64,000 nt of DNA from Paenibacillus shirakamiensis (GCF_017874255.1 NZ_JAGGLD010000005.1:186001-250000), one strand, 5' to 3'; numbered from the stretch's first letter, positions 17,286-26,386 are shown. Notes: generated by a model not told the origin, from the letters alone. Translations and numbers: made by a program.

Positions 17286-17708
17286 ATGAGCGAAGATAAG
17301 GTTCTAGGTTCCCCGAATTTTAAGTGGTTTGGGCTGGCTATACAGTCGCTAGTGGTACTCTCTAAGTGTCCGGAAAGCTGTCCTAGTGGCGAAATTGCAG
17401 CGCGAGTGAAGTCTGAGGCAACGATGCTACGTCGAATTCTGTCGAGACTCGCATGCCAAGGTATTTTGGAGACTAGGGAAGGCCGTGTGGGTGGATATCG
17501 ACTGAAGCGAGCTCCTGAAGAGATTACGCTGGAAGAAGTCTATCTTGCACTTCAAGCAGGGGAATCATTTTGCAGTCCTATGTTAGAGACTACAGGGGAT
17601 CATGCTTTTGGTCGTGAGATGCACGCTTCATTTTTCAATATTATTGGCGAAGTGAATGAGCATGTACTCATTGTGCTTCGAAAATATACGATTGCTGACT
17701 TGATGTAG
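17286..17708 (+). CDS. Rrf2 family transcriptional regulator
   Basis: 140 residues from ATG 17286, preceded by GAGGAGGGG; the longer frame starts upstream of the promoter's likely transcript start and is rejected. The helix-turn-helix SGEIAARVKSEATMLRRILS and wing LETREGRVGGYRLKRAP are Rrf2-typical. Three cysteines are notable: CPESC at about 23-27, C53 and C94 (SFCSPML), arranged unlike the IscR cluster, so a thiol switch is possible (inference). Identical dyads precede this gene and the nitroreductase downstream, suggesting a redox- or electrophile-responsive repressor of both. Not an obvious ortholog of a named regulator. Confidence 0.8.
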   Translation: MSEDKVLGSPNFKWFGLAIQSLVVLSKCPESCPSGEIAARVKSEATMLRRILSRLACQGILETREGRVGGYRLKRAPEEITLEEVYLALQAGESFCSPMLETTGDHAFGREMHASFFNIIGEVNEHVLIVLRKYTIADLM

Positions 17709-17793
17709 AAGCCAACGGATCTTTTCTTCATACATGCTTCTGTATTAGATTTACCAACCACTTGATTGCTTTCCTTAATCTATATTGGCATTA

Positions 17794-17815
17794 ACTGTGT
17801 ATTATCTGACACAGT
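17794..17815. promoter_or_regulatory. Rrf2-type operator copy 1 upstream of nitroreductase
   Basis: ACTGTGT-N8-ACACAGT, perfect 7-bp arms, in the 221-base gap before the nitroreductase. It shares ACTGTG-N10/11-(C/A)ACAGT with the sites at 17220 and 17880. Confidence 0.65.
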
Positions 17816-17879
17816 ATGTATATGAATGAACCCATTTATTCTTCCAGCAGCTTAGCTTCTAGGGAGAGTGACGCTTTAA

Positions 17880-17902
17880 ACTGTGCATATACTTGTCACA
17901 GT
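17880..17902. promoter_or_regulatory. Rrf2-type operator copy 2 upstream of nitroreductase
   Basis: ACTGTG-N11-CACAGT, 28 bases before the nitroreductase start, so binding would block initiation or elongation. Flanks (TTTAA before, TATAC after) resemble those of copy 1. Confidence 0.65.
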
Positions 17903-17929
17903 ATACATCATATTTGGAGGTTGATATTT

Positions 17930-18577
17930 ATGAGTAACCCAGTTCAATTCGAAACTAGTGATTTATTTACCCTGCTTGAAGAAAGACGTTCTGTAAGAGC
18001 CTATGATCCTAATCACCGCATTTCACGTGAGGAATTGACAGAAATCCTTGAACTTTCTTCCAAGGCTCCTTCCTCTTCCAATCTTCAACCTTGGCGGTTC
18101 CTTGTTATTGATGATCCTGCCATTCAAGAACAACTCTTACCCATTGCTAACAATCAGCAACAAGTCAAGGACGCTTCAGCTATCATCGCGGTACTCAGTG
18201 ACCTTAAATCTTACGACAAAGCAGAGGCGATCTATGGGAAAGGTGTAGCTTCGGGACATCTAACCGAAGAAATCAAGACTACTATGGTAGAACGTATAGT
18301 TAATATGTACGGAAGTCTTCCAAAGGATAAATTACACAATATTAATTTATTGGATGCGGGTCTGGTGTCTATGCAATTGATGTTGATAGCTAAGGCAAAA
18401 GGTTATGACACGGTACCTATGGGCGGATTTAACGCAGAGAAATTCTCTGAATTCTTCACTCTGCCAGACACATTGGTCCCAGCTGTTCTGATTGCTGTTG
18501 GTAAAGCCGCTGGTCCTGCCCGTGCTACGGCTCGCTTGTCCGTTGAAGAGACTACATTTTGGAATAGCGTGAACTAA
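17930..18577 (+). CDS. Nitroreductase family FMN-dependent oxidoreductase (YodC/MhqN-like)
   Basis: 215 residues from ATG 17930, with GGAGG 10 bases upstream; the longer frame would read through both operators. The FMN-binding motif LLEERRSVRAYDP near the N-terminus and APSSSNLQPWRFLVI are diagnostic, as is the AKAKGYDTVPMGGFN segment. These enzymes reduce nitro groups or quinones with NAD(P)H. Size and motifs recall Bacillus YodC, YdgI and MhqN, some of which respond to quinones and diamide. The upstream operators shared with the Rrf2 gene suggest induction by such stress (inference). Confidence 0.87.
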   Translation: MSNPVQFETSDLFTLLEERRSVRAYDPNHRISREELTEILELSSKAPSSSNLQPWRFLVIDDPAIQEQLLPIANNQQQVKDASAIIAVLSDLKSYDKAEAIYGKGVASGHLTEEIKTTMVERIVNMYGSLPKDKLHNINLLDAGLVSMQLMLIAKAKGYDTVPMGGFNAEKFSEFFTLPDTLVPAVLIAVGKAAGPARATARLSVEETTFWNSVN

Positions 18578-18602
18578 CAACGACAACAAGGAAACTCACA
18601 AA

Positions 18603-18639
18603 AAAAAGCGTATGCTCTCCCTAGAGGCATACGCTTTTT
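18603..18639 (+). terminator. Terminator after nitroreductase
   Basis: AAAAGCGTATGC / GCATACGCTTTT, 12-bp perfect stem, flanked by A and T runs. Confidence 0.9.
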
Positions 18640-18737
18640 AGCTGTTAATAATTATTTTCAACCCAGCCCCCCCTAATTAAATAGAACTCCGAGTGCTATA
18701 GCATAAAAGTCTAAGGAGATTATTGTAAAAAATTGCA

Positions 18738-18766
18738 TTTACATGTATTTTACATTCCAGTATAAT
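18738..18766 (+). promoter_or_regulatory. Sigma-A-type promoter of the fibronectin-repeat gene
   Basis: TTTACA (18738-18743), 17-bp spacer, TATAAT (18761-18766). Predicted transcript start near 18773, giving a 40-base leader and excluding the upstream ATG at 18771. Confidence 0.75.
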
Positions 18767-18812
18767 CCAAATGTTCTTCAGTCTATATGGATTTATAATT
18801 AGGGGGGATCTT

Positions 18813-21800
18813 ATGAGAAAAATTTGGTTTGTCAGCTTCGGTCTATTGGTTTTAATGTCTGGATTATTATTCGGAAGTGCTTCATCAGCTGATGCAGATG
18901 AGAATGTACTAGCTGTTACACCAGGATCTGATTATGTACTTTATACTACGTCTGACGGAAATCTCTACATTAATGGAATTGCCATTGGTAATCAGTTAAA
19001 GTGGGAAAGAAACTATTATTTTAATTATCAAATAGCCTGTTCTGGTGATCCTGCTCATACATGTGGCGCCTATACTACTAGAAACCAGAGCATTGTTGGA
19101 AAAGTAGCTGATTTGGATAAAAAATCTATTAGATATGGTTCATATAGTTCTACTTATACAGGTGAGGTACCTCATGCCTTTGAAGTGATTGTAGATAGAG
19201 CCCTCTATTCATACTTTTATTCTCATTTTGAGGGAGGACCTAACACTATACACGAAATTGATCAAACCGATATTACAGGAAAAGGCACTCCAAGATACAC
19301 AGATGCTTTTGATAGCTCTGTACGATTAATTATTAATGCAGATACAGGAACAGTTGTCGATTTTAGCTCCCCTTTAAATTTTTACTATGGGAAAAATATC
19401 GAGAGGTATTCTTCTAGTTTTCAACCAGTGAATGCCATGAACTTAGCGGTCCCTTTGACTCCTAATACAGTTTCAACTAATCCATCTGATAAAAAGATAA
19501 CTATAAGCTGGGCTGGCTCACTTAATGCTACCAAATATGAGATTGAAAGCAACGGAACTATTATCGGTTCGACCAGTACTACGACATATGAACATGCAGG
19601 ATTAAATACAAATACCGCATACTCCTACCGAGTAAGAGCAATCAATTCAAAGGGTACAAGTGAGTGGAGCGATCCTGTCTCTACCCAAACTTTATTAACC
19701 ATCCCCTCTGTAACTGTAAGCTCGACTAATGATGCTATTCTACTAAAGTGGAATGCTATAGAAAATGCAAGCAATTATGAAATAGAAGTTGATGGATCCG
19801 TTATGAATAATGGAAATAATACTTCTTATAATCACACAAATTTAGCGCCAAATACGGCTCATACCTATAAAGTACGAGCTAAAAATGATACAAATGCAAG
19901 TAACTGGACACCTGAAATAAAACAGCAAACCAAAACTCAATTACCGACGAATTTGACAGCTGTTGCTACTAGTAGTGCCGTAACTTTAACTTGGAATGCA
20001 GCCATCGGAGCTACAGGTTACGACATTGAAGTGGATGGTACTCTTGTAACAACTAACGCTTTGACCTACACGAAAAGCGGATTAACTCCCAATACAAGTC
20101 ATTCGTTTAGAATCCGAGCTAAAAATAATGGTGGCGTAACCGAATGGACACCAATGACCACCCTACCGACCCTACTGGCTACTCCAACATTAACGCCTTC
20201 TGCGACAACCAATTCAATTACAATAACATGGCCAGAAATTGCTGGTGCGTCAGGGTATGAGGTCGAAGCAGACGGCCAGGTGATTGACAATGGTTCGTAT
20301 ACAAGTTTTGCGTTCATGGATTTAGTTGCAAATACCAATCATACTTTTAAAGCCAGGGCTAAAAATGATAACAATACCAGCGCTTGGACAACAGTGATTA
20401 CAAAGTCTACAGCCCCAGTTGTGCCAACTAATCTGTCAAACACGATGACAAATACTTCCGTAACTCTAAACTGGACAGCGGTTACTGGAGCGACAGGTTA
20501 TGATGTGGAAGTTGACGGTGTCATCGGATCCACTAGCTCCTTAACCTATACTAAGAACGGACTTGCAGCAAATTCAAATCATACCTTCCGTATTCGTGCA
20601 AAAAATAGTGGAGGTGCAAGTGATTGGACCTCTGCATTAAACGTACAAACTTTGTTAAATACGCCTGTTATGAGTCTAGTATCAACAAGTGATAGCATTA
20701 CGTTGACTTGGCCAGCGGTTACAGATGCTTCAGGATATGACGTGGAGATCGATGGTTCCGTTATGAATAACGGCACTGATACGAGTTACAGTCATAAAAA
20801 TTTAACTGCTAGCACAGCTCATACTTATAGAGTTAGAGCCAAGACTGCTACGAATTTGAGTCAGTGGACAACGCTAACCACTAGATCTACAGCCCCGCTT
20901 ATGCCTACAAATGTGACTTCTACAGCAACGAATACATCGTTGACTGTCACATGGCCTGCAGTTGCGGGTGCAGCTTATGATGTCGAAGTCGATGGCATTA
21001 TCGCTACAGGTGTTGCAGTGCCCTATACGAAAACGGGGTTAGCAGCTAATACACCCCATACTTTCCGTGTACGTTCTAAAAATAACAGTGGTGCGAGTGA
21101 ATGGACTACTACTATAAATGCTCTAACACTATTAAATACTCCTGTGGTTACTTCAGCATCCACAAGTGATGCTATGACGTTGACTTGGGCAGATGTTAAA
21201 GATGCTACAGGTTATGAGCTGGAATTCGACGGAGCCGTCATAAATAACGGTACAAGCACTAATTTTATACAAAATAACTTAACCGCTAATACTTCTCATA
21301 CCTATAAGGTACGAGCGATTAGTTCTTCGAATGCAAGTGCTTGGACAAACTTAATTACGAAATATACAGCACCTATTACTCCTACTAAAGTGAGCTCTAT
21401 TTCAACAAGCACCTACATTACCCTCTCATGGACCGCTGTACCTGGAGCGACAGGTTATGATGTGGAAGTGGATGGAATTATAAATGCTGTAAGTACAGCA
21501 GAATTTACGAAATATAATTTACCACCAAACACTACCCATACTTTCCGTGTACGTTCTAAGAATAGCGGTGGAGTTAGTGAGTGGACCAATTCTCTAAATG
21601 TTCTAACACCGTTAAGTACTCCTGTGGTGAACTCAACAGCTACGAGTGATGCTATTACATTGAATTGGGTCGATATTAAAGATGCTACAGGTTATGAGCT
21701 AGAATTCGACGGAGCCGTCATAAATAACGGTGCAAACACTAGTTTTATACAAAGTAACTTAACTGCTAATACTTCTCATACCTATAAGGTACGAGCGATT

Positions 21801-24263
21801 AGTTCTTCGAATGCAAGTGCTTGGACGACCTTAGTCACAAAATACACAGCACCCGTTGTTCCTACGAATGTTAACCTCGTAGCAACAAGCTCTTACGTTA
21901 CTCTCTCTTGGACAGCTGTAAATGGAGCTACAGGATATGAGGCAGAATTTGATGGGGTTATAAATGCCGTGAGTTCAGCAAGCTTTACCAAAATTAATTT
22001 GCCAGATAACAGTACACATACTTTCCGTGTACGCTCTAAAAATACGGGTGGAGTTAGTGAGTGGACCAATTCAGTGAATGTTCAGACATTGTTAAACACT
22101 CCTGTTGTGAATTCCACAGCTACGAGCAATGCTATTATGCTGAATTGGGCAGATATTAAAGATGCTACAGGTTATGATATTGAGGTAGATGGAACTGTAA
22201 TAGACAACGGAACAAATACCAACTATACACACAGTAATCTGACACCGAACACTACTCATACCTATAAAGTTAGGGCTAGAACCTCTTCAAATGCGAGTGT
22301 ATGGACAACCATTCTTACTAAATACACCGCACCTATTGTGCCAACTAATCTATCGAATACTGCAACGAATATTTCAGTTAACCTTAGCTGGACAGCTGTC
22401 GCTGGTGCAACCGCTTATGACATAGAGATTGATGGCGTAGTAGTAAATGCAGGCTCTGCAGCCAACTATACCAAAACTAACTTGCTTGCAAACACGAGTC
22501 ATACCTTCCGTATCCGTGCTAAGAACACAGGCGGTGTCAGTGACTGGACTAATCTTATGAACGTCCAAACTTTACTTAATACTCCTGTACTAAGTTCAAC
22601 GGCTACAAGTACATCTATCTTCTTGAATTGGATTGAGATTAAAGATGCGACAAGTTATGAGGTGGAAGTAGATGGAACTATCATTGATAACAGTGTAAAT
22701 ACTACCTATACGCATAGTAATCTTACAGCCAGCACGGCACATAACTACAGAGTTAGAGCTAAATCAGCTTTCAATGCGAGTGCTTGGACAGCCATACTTG
22801 CGAAATATACAGCACCTTTAATTCCAACAAATCTAACGTATACGGCAACCAATACATCGGTCACCCTGAACTGGACAGCCGCCGCTGGTGCAACTGCTTA
22901 TGAGGTTGAAGTTGATGGCTCTATCGTGAGTTCAAGTGCTTCCGTAAATTATACAAAAACCAATTTGATTGCAAACACGAGTCATACCTTCCGTATCCGT
23001 GCTAAGAACACAGGTGGTGTCAGTGAGTGGACCAATTTGGTCAATGCACAAACTTTGTTAAATACGCCTGTTATGAGTCTAGTATCAACAAGTGATAGCA
23101 TTACGTTGACTTGGCCGTCTGTTACAGATGCTTCAGGATATGACATGGAGATCGATGGTTCCGTTATAGATAACGGCACGGATACGAGTTACAGCCATAA
23201 AAATTTAACTGCTAGCACAGCTCATACCTATAGAGTTAGAGCCAAGACTGCTACGAATCTCAGCCAGTGGACAACACTAACCACCAAATATACAGCCCCA
23301 CTTATGCCAACAAATGTGACTTCTGCAACAACGAATACTTCGTTGACTCTCACATGGCCTGCAGTTGCGGGAGCAGCTAGTTATGAGGTGGATGTCGATG
23401 GCGTTATCGCTTCAGGAGTTACCACACCGTACACAAAAAGTGGATTAGTTGCTAACACTAGCCACACTTTCCGTATACGTTCTAAGAATAGCGGTGGATT
23501 CAGTGACTGGACTACTTCCATAAATGTCCTAACACTATTAAATAATCCTGTAGTTACCTCGGCAGCCACAAGTGATGCCATTACGTTGACTTGGGCAGAT
23601 GTTAAAGATGCTACAGGTTATGAGGTGGAATTCGACGGAGCCGTCATAAATAACGGTGCAAGCACTAATTTTACGCAAAATAACTTAAATGCTAATACTT
23701 CTCATACCTATAGAGTTAGAGCGATTAGCTCTTCGAATACAGGTGCTTGGACAAACTTAATTACGAAATATACAGCACCTATTACTCCTACTAAAGTGAG
23801 CTCGACTTCAACTAGCACCAACATCACCCTCTCATGGACCGCTGTACCTGGAGCGACAGGGTATGAGGTGGAAGTAGATGGGATTATAAATGCTGTAAGT
23901 ACAGCAGAATTTACGAAATATAATTTGCCTGCAAACACCTCACATACTTTCCGTGTACGTTCTAAAAATAATGGCGGAGTAAGTGAATGGACAACTGTTC
24001 AGAACTTCTCTACACTCTTAACTACACCAGTAGCAACAGTTACAGCAGCTAAAGACTCCATTACGTTAACTTGGGGCGCTATTGCGGATGCTACAAGCTA
24101 TGAGATTGAGGTAGACGGTGTAGTCAATGATATTGGAACAGATACTAGTTATACACAACAAGGGCTTTCACCTAATACAACTCATAAATACCGGATTCGC
24201 GCTAAGGGTGGTATGAACTACAGTAACTGGACTTCAGTGATTTCAAAAAACACTCTGACTTAA
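18813..24263 (+). CDS. Large secreted protein with 20 fibronectin type III repeats
   Basis: 1,816 residues from ATG 18813 (GGGGGG 6 bases upstream). Residues 1-28 form a signal peptide ending SASSADA. Residues about 30-213 are a domain I do not recognise, with a Cys pair (IACSGDPAHTCG). The rest is exactly 20 FN3 modules of about 80 residues in strict alternation: type A (VEVDG, TKxxL, RIRAKNxGGVSEW, ending TLL) and type B (WADVKDATGYE, NNGT, YKVRAxSSSNASAW, ending KYTAP), that is ten A-B pairs. No LPXTG, SLH or other anchor is present; it ends SKNTLT. Such arrays usually act as spacers or adhesive rods at the surface. Base composition is more AT-rich than its neighbours. Function unknown. 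Confidence 0.9.
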   Translation: MRKIWFVSFGLLVLMSGLLFGSASSADADENVLAVTPGSDYVLYTTSDGNLYINGIAIGNQLKWERNYYFNYQIACSGDPAHTCGAYTTRNQSIVGKVADLDKKSIRYGSYSSTYTGEVPHAFEVIVDRALYSYFYSHFEGGPNTIHEIDQTDITGKGTPRYTDAFDSSVRLIINADTGTVVDFSSPLNFYYGKNIERYSSSFQPVNAMNLAVPLTPNTVSTNPSDKKITISWAGSLNATKYEIESNGTIIGSTSTTTYEHAGLNTNTAYSYRVRAINSKGTSEWSDPVSTQTLLTIPSVTVSSTNDAILLKWNAIENASNYEIEVDGSVMNNGNNTSYNHTNLAPNTAHTYKVRAKNDTNASNWTPEIKQQTKTQLPTNLTAVATSSAVTLTWNAAIGATGYDIEVDGTLVTTNALTYTKSGLTPNTSHSFRIRAKNNGGVTEWTPMTTLPTLLATPTLTPSATTNSITITWPEIAGASGYEVEADGQVIDNGSYTSFAFMDLVANTNHTFKARAKNDNNTSAWTTVITKSTAPVVPTNLSNTMTNTSVTLNWTAVTGATGYDVEVDGVIGSTSSLTYTKNGLAANSNHTFRIRAKNSGGASDWTSALNVQTLLNTPVMSLVSTSDSITLTWPAVTDASGYDVEIDGSVMNNGTDTSYSHKNLTASTAHTYRVRAKTATNLSQWTTLTTRSTAPLMPTNVTSTATNTSLTVTWPAVAGAAYDVEVDGIIATGVAVPYTKTGLAANTPHTFRVRSKNNSGASEWTTTINALTLLNTPVVTSASTSDAMTLTWADVKDATGYELEFDGAVINNGTSTNFIQNNLTANTSHTYKVRAISSSNASAWTNLITKYTAPITPTKVSSISTSTYITLSWTAVPGATGYDVEVDGIINAVSTAEFTKYNLPPNTTHTFRVRSKNSGGVSEWTNSLNVLTPLSTPVVNSTATSDAITLNWVDIKDATGYELEFDGAVINNGANTSFIQSNLTANTSHTYKVRAISSSNASAWTTLVTKYTAPVVPTNVNLVATSSYVTLSWTAVNGATGYEAEFDGVINAVSSASFTKINLPDNSTHTFRVRSKNTGGVSEWTNSVNVQTLLNTPVVNSTATSNAIMLNWADIKDATGYDIEVDGTVIDNGTNTNYTHSNLTPNTTHTYKVRARTSSNASVWTTILTKYTAPIVPTNLSNTATNISVNLSWTAVAGATAYDIEIDGVVVNAGSAANYTKTNLLANTSHTFRIRAKNTGGVSDWTNLMNVQTLLNTPVLSSTATSTSIFLNWIEIKDATSYEVEVDGTIIDNSVNTTYTHSNLTASTAHNYRVRAKSAFNASAWTAILAKYTAPLIPTNLTYTATNTSVTLNWTAAAGATAYEVEVDGSIVSSSASVNYTKTNLIANTSHTFRIRAKNTGGVSEWTNLVNAQTLLNTPVMSLVSTSDSITLTWPSVTDASGYDMEIDGSVIDNGTDTSYSHKNLTASTAHTYRVRAKTATNLSQWTTLTTKYTAPLMPTNVTSATTNTSLTLTWPAVAGAASYEVDVDGVIASGVTTPYTKSGLVANTSHTFRIRSKNSGGFSDWTTSINVLTLLNNPVVTSAATSDAITLTWADVKDATGYEVEFDGAVINNGASTNFTQNNLNANTSHTYRVRAISSSNTGAWTNLITKYTAPITPTKVSSTSTSTNITLSWTAVPGATGYEVEVDGIINAVSTAEFTKYNLPANTSHTFRVRSKNNGGVSEWTTVQNFSTLLTTPVATVTAAKDSITLTWGAIADATSYEIEVDGVVNDIGTDTSYTQQGLSPNTTHKYRIRAKGGMNYSNWTSVISKNTLT
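19454..24260 (+). repeat. Array of 20 FN3-coding repeats (about 240 bp each)
   Basis: Ten tandem A-B pairs with a period near 480 bp. Modules 6-9 (20658-21614) and 16-19 (23061-24020) are near-identical at protein and DNA level, marking an internal duplication of a four-module block displaced by 2,403 bp. Confidence 0.88.
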
Positions 24264-24288
24264 TGCAAATTCCATCTCTCTATAAAAA

Positions 24289-24344
24289 TTAAAGTTAAAA
24301 AAGATGACTCCTGAATTTGCAGGAGTCATCTTTTTTAACTTTAA
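24289..24344. terminator. Bidirectional terminator with 25-bp perfect stem
   Basis: The arms begin TTAAAGTTAAAAAAGATGAC and pair perfectly over 25 bp around an AATTTG loop, with A/T tracts on both sides. It ends the FN3 gene on the plus strand and the converging kinase gene on the minus strand. Confidence 0.9.
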
Positions 24345-24387
24345 CAATTCATATTGCAACACAGAATCTCAGACTATCCTCTGCTAA

Positions 24388-25341
24388 TCACTTCATAGAT
24401 GCCAGTACTTCTTCTAAAGTAGGCATCGCCGGAATTCCGCCCTTGCGCGTTGTCGCAAGAGCTCCAGTCGCATTAGCGAACCTAAGCAAACGTTCTAATT
24501 CACTGCTGGACCAATAATTTACTTTTCGACCATCCTCAAGTAGGCCATATAATAACCCACCGAAGAAAGCATCTCCCGCACCCGTAGTATCCACAGCCTG
24601 AACTAGATTTCCGGGAACCAAACCTACTAACTCCCCAGCTCGGTAGTAACTCCCCTTGTCTCCGAGAGTCACAAGCAATAGTTCCGTGGCGAAAGGTCCA
24701 GCGAGCAGACGACTTCCTTTCTCTAGATCCGTACTTCCAGTTAGGAATTCTAGCTCCTCTTCGGATACCTTCACAATATCCGCGTACTTCATTCCTTCCA
24801 GAATCCATTGTTTTGCCTCATCTAGACTTCCCCATAATGCAGAGCGAAGATTAGGATCATATGAGATTCGAAGCCCTTTCTGCCGTGCATACCGGACTGC
24901 TGCTAGCGTAGCTCCACGAGAAGGTTCATCCGACATGGAGACCGATCCGAAATGAACTATACTAGAAGCATCCAATATAGCGTAAGGAATTTCTTCCTCT
25001 CGTAACAATTGATCTGCTCCAGGATGACGATAAAAGGAGAAGGAACGATCTCCCTGATCATCCAAGTGAACGAAAGCCAATGTCGTATTTGCTTCCTTGG
25101 TTAGGATAAGCCCTGCTGTTCCAACTCCTCTTGCATCCAGCACAGATTTTAACCCTTGTCCGAAAGCATCATCACCTATTTTACCTATAAATTCAGCAGT
25201 TCGACCTAATTTCACAATAGCGGCTGCCACGTTAGCTGGGGCTCCTCCCGGATTTCTCTCAAATAAAGGTTGTCCAAGTTCAGATAGACCATAAGGTGTA
25301 AAGTCAACTAGTAGTTCTCCGATTGCTGTGATGTCAGGCAT
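24388..25341 (-). CDS. PfkB family carbohydrate kinase, probably fructokinase
   Basis: 317 residues from ATG 25341, with AGGAGGG 9 bases upstream; a start ten codons earlier lacks an RBS. PfkB signatures: GGAPANVAAAIVKLG (signature 1), DPNLR, and DTTGAGDAFFGGLLYGL (signature 2 with the catalytic Asp and anion hole GAGD). ELLVDFTPYG at the N-terminus and the FSFYRHPGAD segment are typical of bacterial fructokinases. It should phosphorylate fructose with ATP in the cytoplasm. It is monocistronic here with no transporter or regulator next to it, so the sugar is inferred only from sequence flavour. Confidence 0.82.
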   Translation of the reverse strand: MPDITAIGELLVDFTPYGLSELGQPLFERNPGGAPANVAAAIVKLGRTAEFIGKIGDDAFGQGLKSVLDARGVGTAGLILTKEANTTLAFVHLDDQGDRSFSFYRHPGADQLLREEEIPYAILDASSIVHFGSVSMSDEPSRGATLAAVRYARQKGLRISYDPNLRSALWGSLDEAKQWILEGMKYADIVKVSEEELEFLTGSTDLEKGSRLLAGPFATELLLVTLGDKGSYYRAGELVGLVPGNLVQAVDTTGAGDAFFGGLLYGLLEDGRKVNYWSSSELERLLRFANATGALATTRKGGIPAMPTLEEVLASMK

Positions 25342-25467
25342 ATTGCAAGTCCCTCCTAAATCAAATACCACTATTTTTGTGAATTTAAGTGTACTATACT
25401 CTTCTGACTTATGTTTCGTACATTGACCTTTTATTATCTCAGATCTAAATTTCTAGCTCTATAGCTG

Positions 25468-25510
25468 TTTGAAAAGCGCACAATTTCATAAATTGCCTCA
25501 CTTTTTCAAA
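25468..25510. other. Nested inverted repeat in the gap between the kinase and a 51-residue gene
   Basis: TTTGAAAAG / CTTTTTCAAA outer arms enclose CAATTT-CAT-AAATTG. The gap 25342-25731 otherwise shows only the kinase promoter region and a possible promoter for the small gene. The repeat could be an operator or a weak hairpin. Confidence 0.35.
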
Positions 25511-25654
25511 TCATACTTTGCTCTGCTGCTGACCTAATGCATGTTTCATTACATAAGTACTGCCCCGTAGGCAATAATGATCCAGAACTTCTTTTAGTCA
25601 TTTCTCTAATCCCGCTTGCAGAAACACTGCATTCTAAATTTATCGGACCTTATC

Positions 25655-25681
25655 GTTTTGTATAGCTCGCTTTAAGGGTAA
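25655..25681 (+). promoter_or_regulatory. Possible sigma-B-like promoter of the 51-residue gene
   Basis: GTTTTG, 15-base spacer, GGGTAA, resembling the GTTTAA / GGGTAT consensus. A sigma-A reading using TATAAA near 25691 lacks a good -35. Weak evidence. Confidence 0.3.
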
Positions 25682-25731
25682 CTTAGTAGTATAAAAAAAC
25701 ATGTGCTTTAGAAAACAAGGAGGAATTTTAG

Positions 25732-25887
25732 ATGAAAATTATTATTACGCAACAAGAAGCGATGCAAAAGGGAGTATGGAGCGAGGTAGCTCAAATGTTC
25801 GGCGTTCAAAAAGAGGATGAGACTTGGGCAAATGAACAGTACATTCTAACCGAAGAGCAAGCAAGACAACTTGGCTTCATTAGCTAA
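25732..25887 (+). CDS. Small hydrophilic protein of 51 residues, unknown function
   Basis: ATG 25732 with an excellent AAGGAGG 8 bases upstream, which is the main evidence that it is real. The product begins MKIIITQQEAMQKGVWSEVA, continues with MFGVQKEDETWA, and ends EEQARQLGFIS. It has no membrane segment, signal peptide or cysteine; charge is near neutral to acidic. The pattern of a short strand, a helix, and a closing LTEEQARQLGFI helix looks like a compact folded protein, similar to small uncharacterised Paenibacillus proteins. It is isolated, 340 bases from the kinase and on the opposite strand from both neighbours. Confidence 0.7.
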   Translation: MKIIITQQEAMQKGVWSEVAQMFGVQKEDETWANEQYILTEEQARQLGFIS

Positions 25888-26386
25888 TTCGTTAGAAAGC
25901 CCCCCTCATCCATTACAATTCATGAAAAGGGCCTCTAGCAACAGAGGCCACAGATTTGCACGGTTTTAACACATTTCACAGTTATTAATTCATCGTTCAC
26001 ATTAACCACTATGTCATAGCTAACCCGTCTATTTATACTAGCCATGATTACAATTCCACATTAAAAAAACAATGTATGCTTTATCCCCTAATCTTATGTC
26101 GAAAAACTACCTTCCACATCACCACATTCAATACAAACAGTACCAACATACATCTATATACACCCCAACTTAAGGTATTCACCCACAAATGCACAAGAAC
26201 CATGCCTCCTAAAATCAGCATGAGTGGAATCGTAAATATGACTTCTCTCTTCCGTGTAGTGTGTAGAATGCACTTCTAATTCTCCTCTCCCAATTCGCTA
26301 AAATATTTATATTTCTAACATATATACTAATTAATTCCTTTAATTCAAACGATGTATCTCTTTTTTACACTTATTACAATAAAAAA
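25888..26386. other. Intergenic stretch, largely without recognisable genes
   Basis: Holds a GGCCTCT / AGAGGCC hairpin (25930-25949), which has only short T-rich flanks and may act as a weak terminator, and a possible degraded minus-strand small membrane protein gene (26081-26273, listed separately). The sequence is AT-rich otherwise. Confidence 0.5.
26081..26273 (-). pseudogene. Possible frameshifted gene for a small membrane protein
   Basis: A GTG at 26273 with GAGGAG 8 bases upstream opens MHSTHYTEER, then the frame leaves for a short out-of-register tail. Two bases out of register, the same strand encodes REVIFTIPLMLILGGMVLVH, continuing LWVNTLSW and ending VVFRHKIRG, which contains two hydrophobic helices. 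The frames meet in GAAGAGAGAAGTC; one extra GA unit would join them into a protein of about 65 residues. Loss of one unit of a GA repeat is the simplest explanation, either a real mutation or a sequencing error. Family not recognised. Confidence 0.3.
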
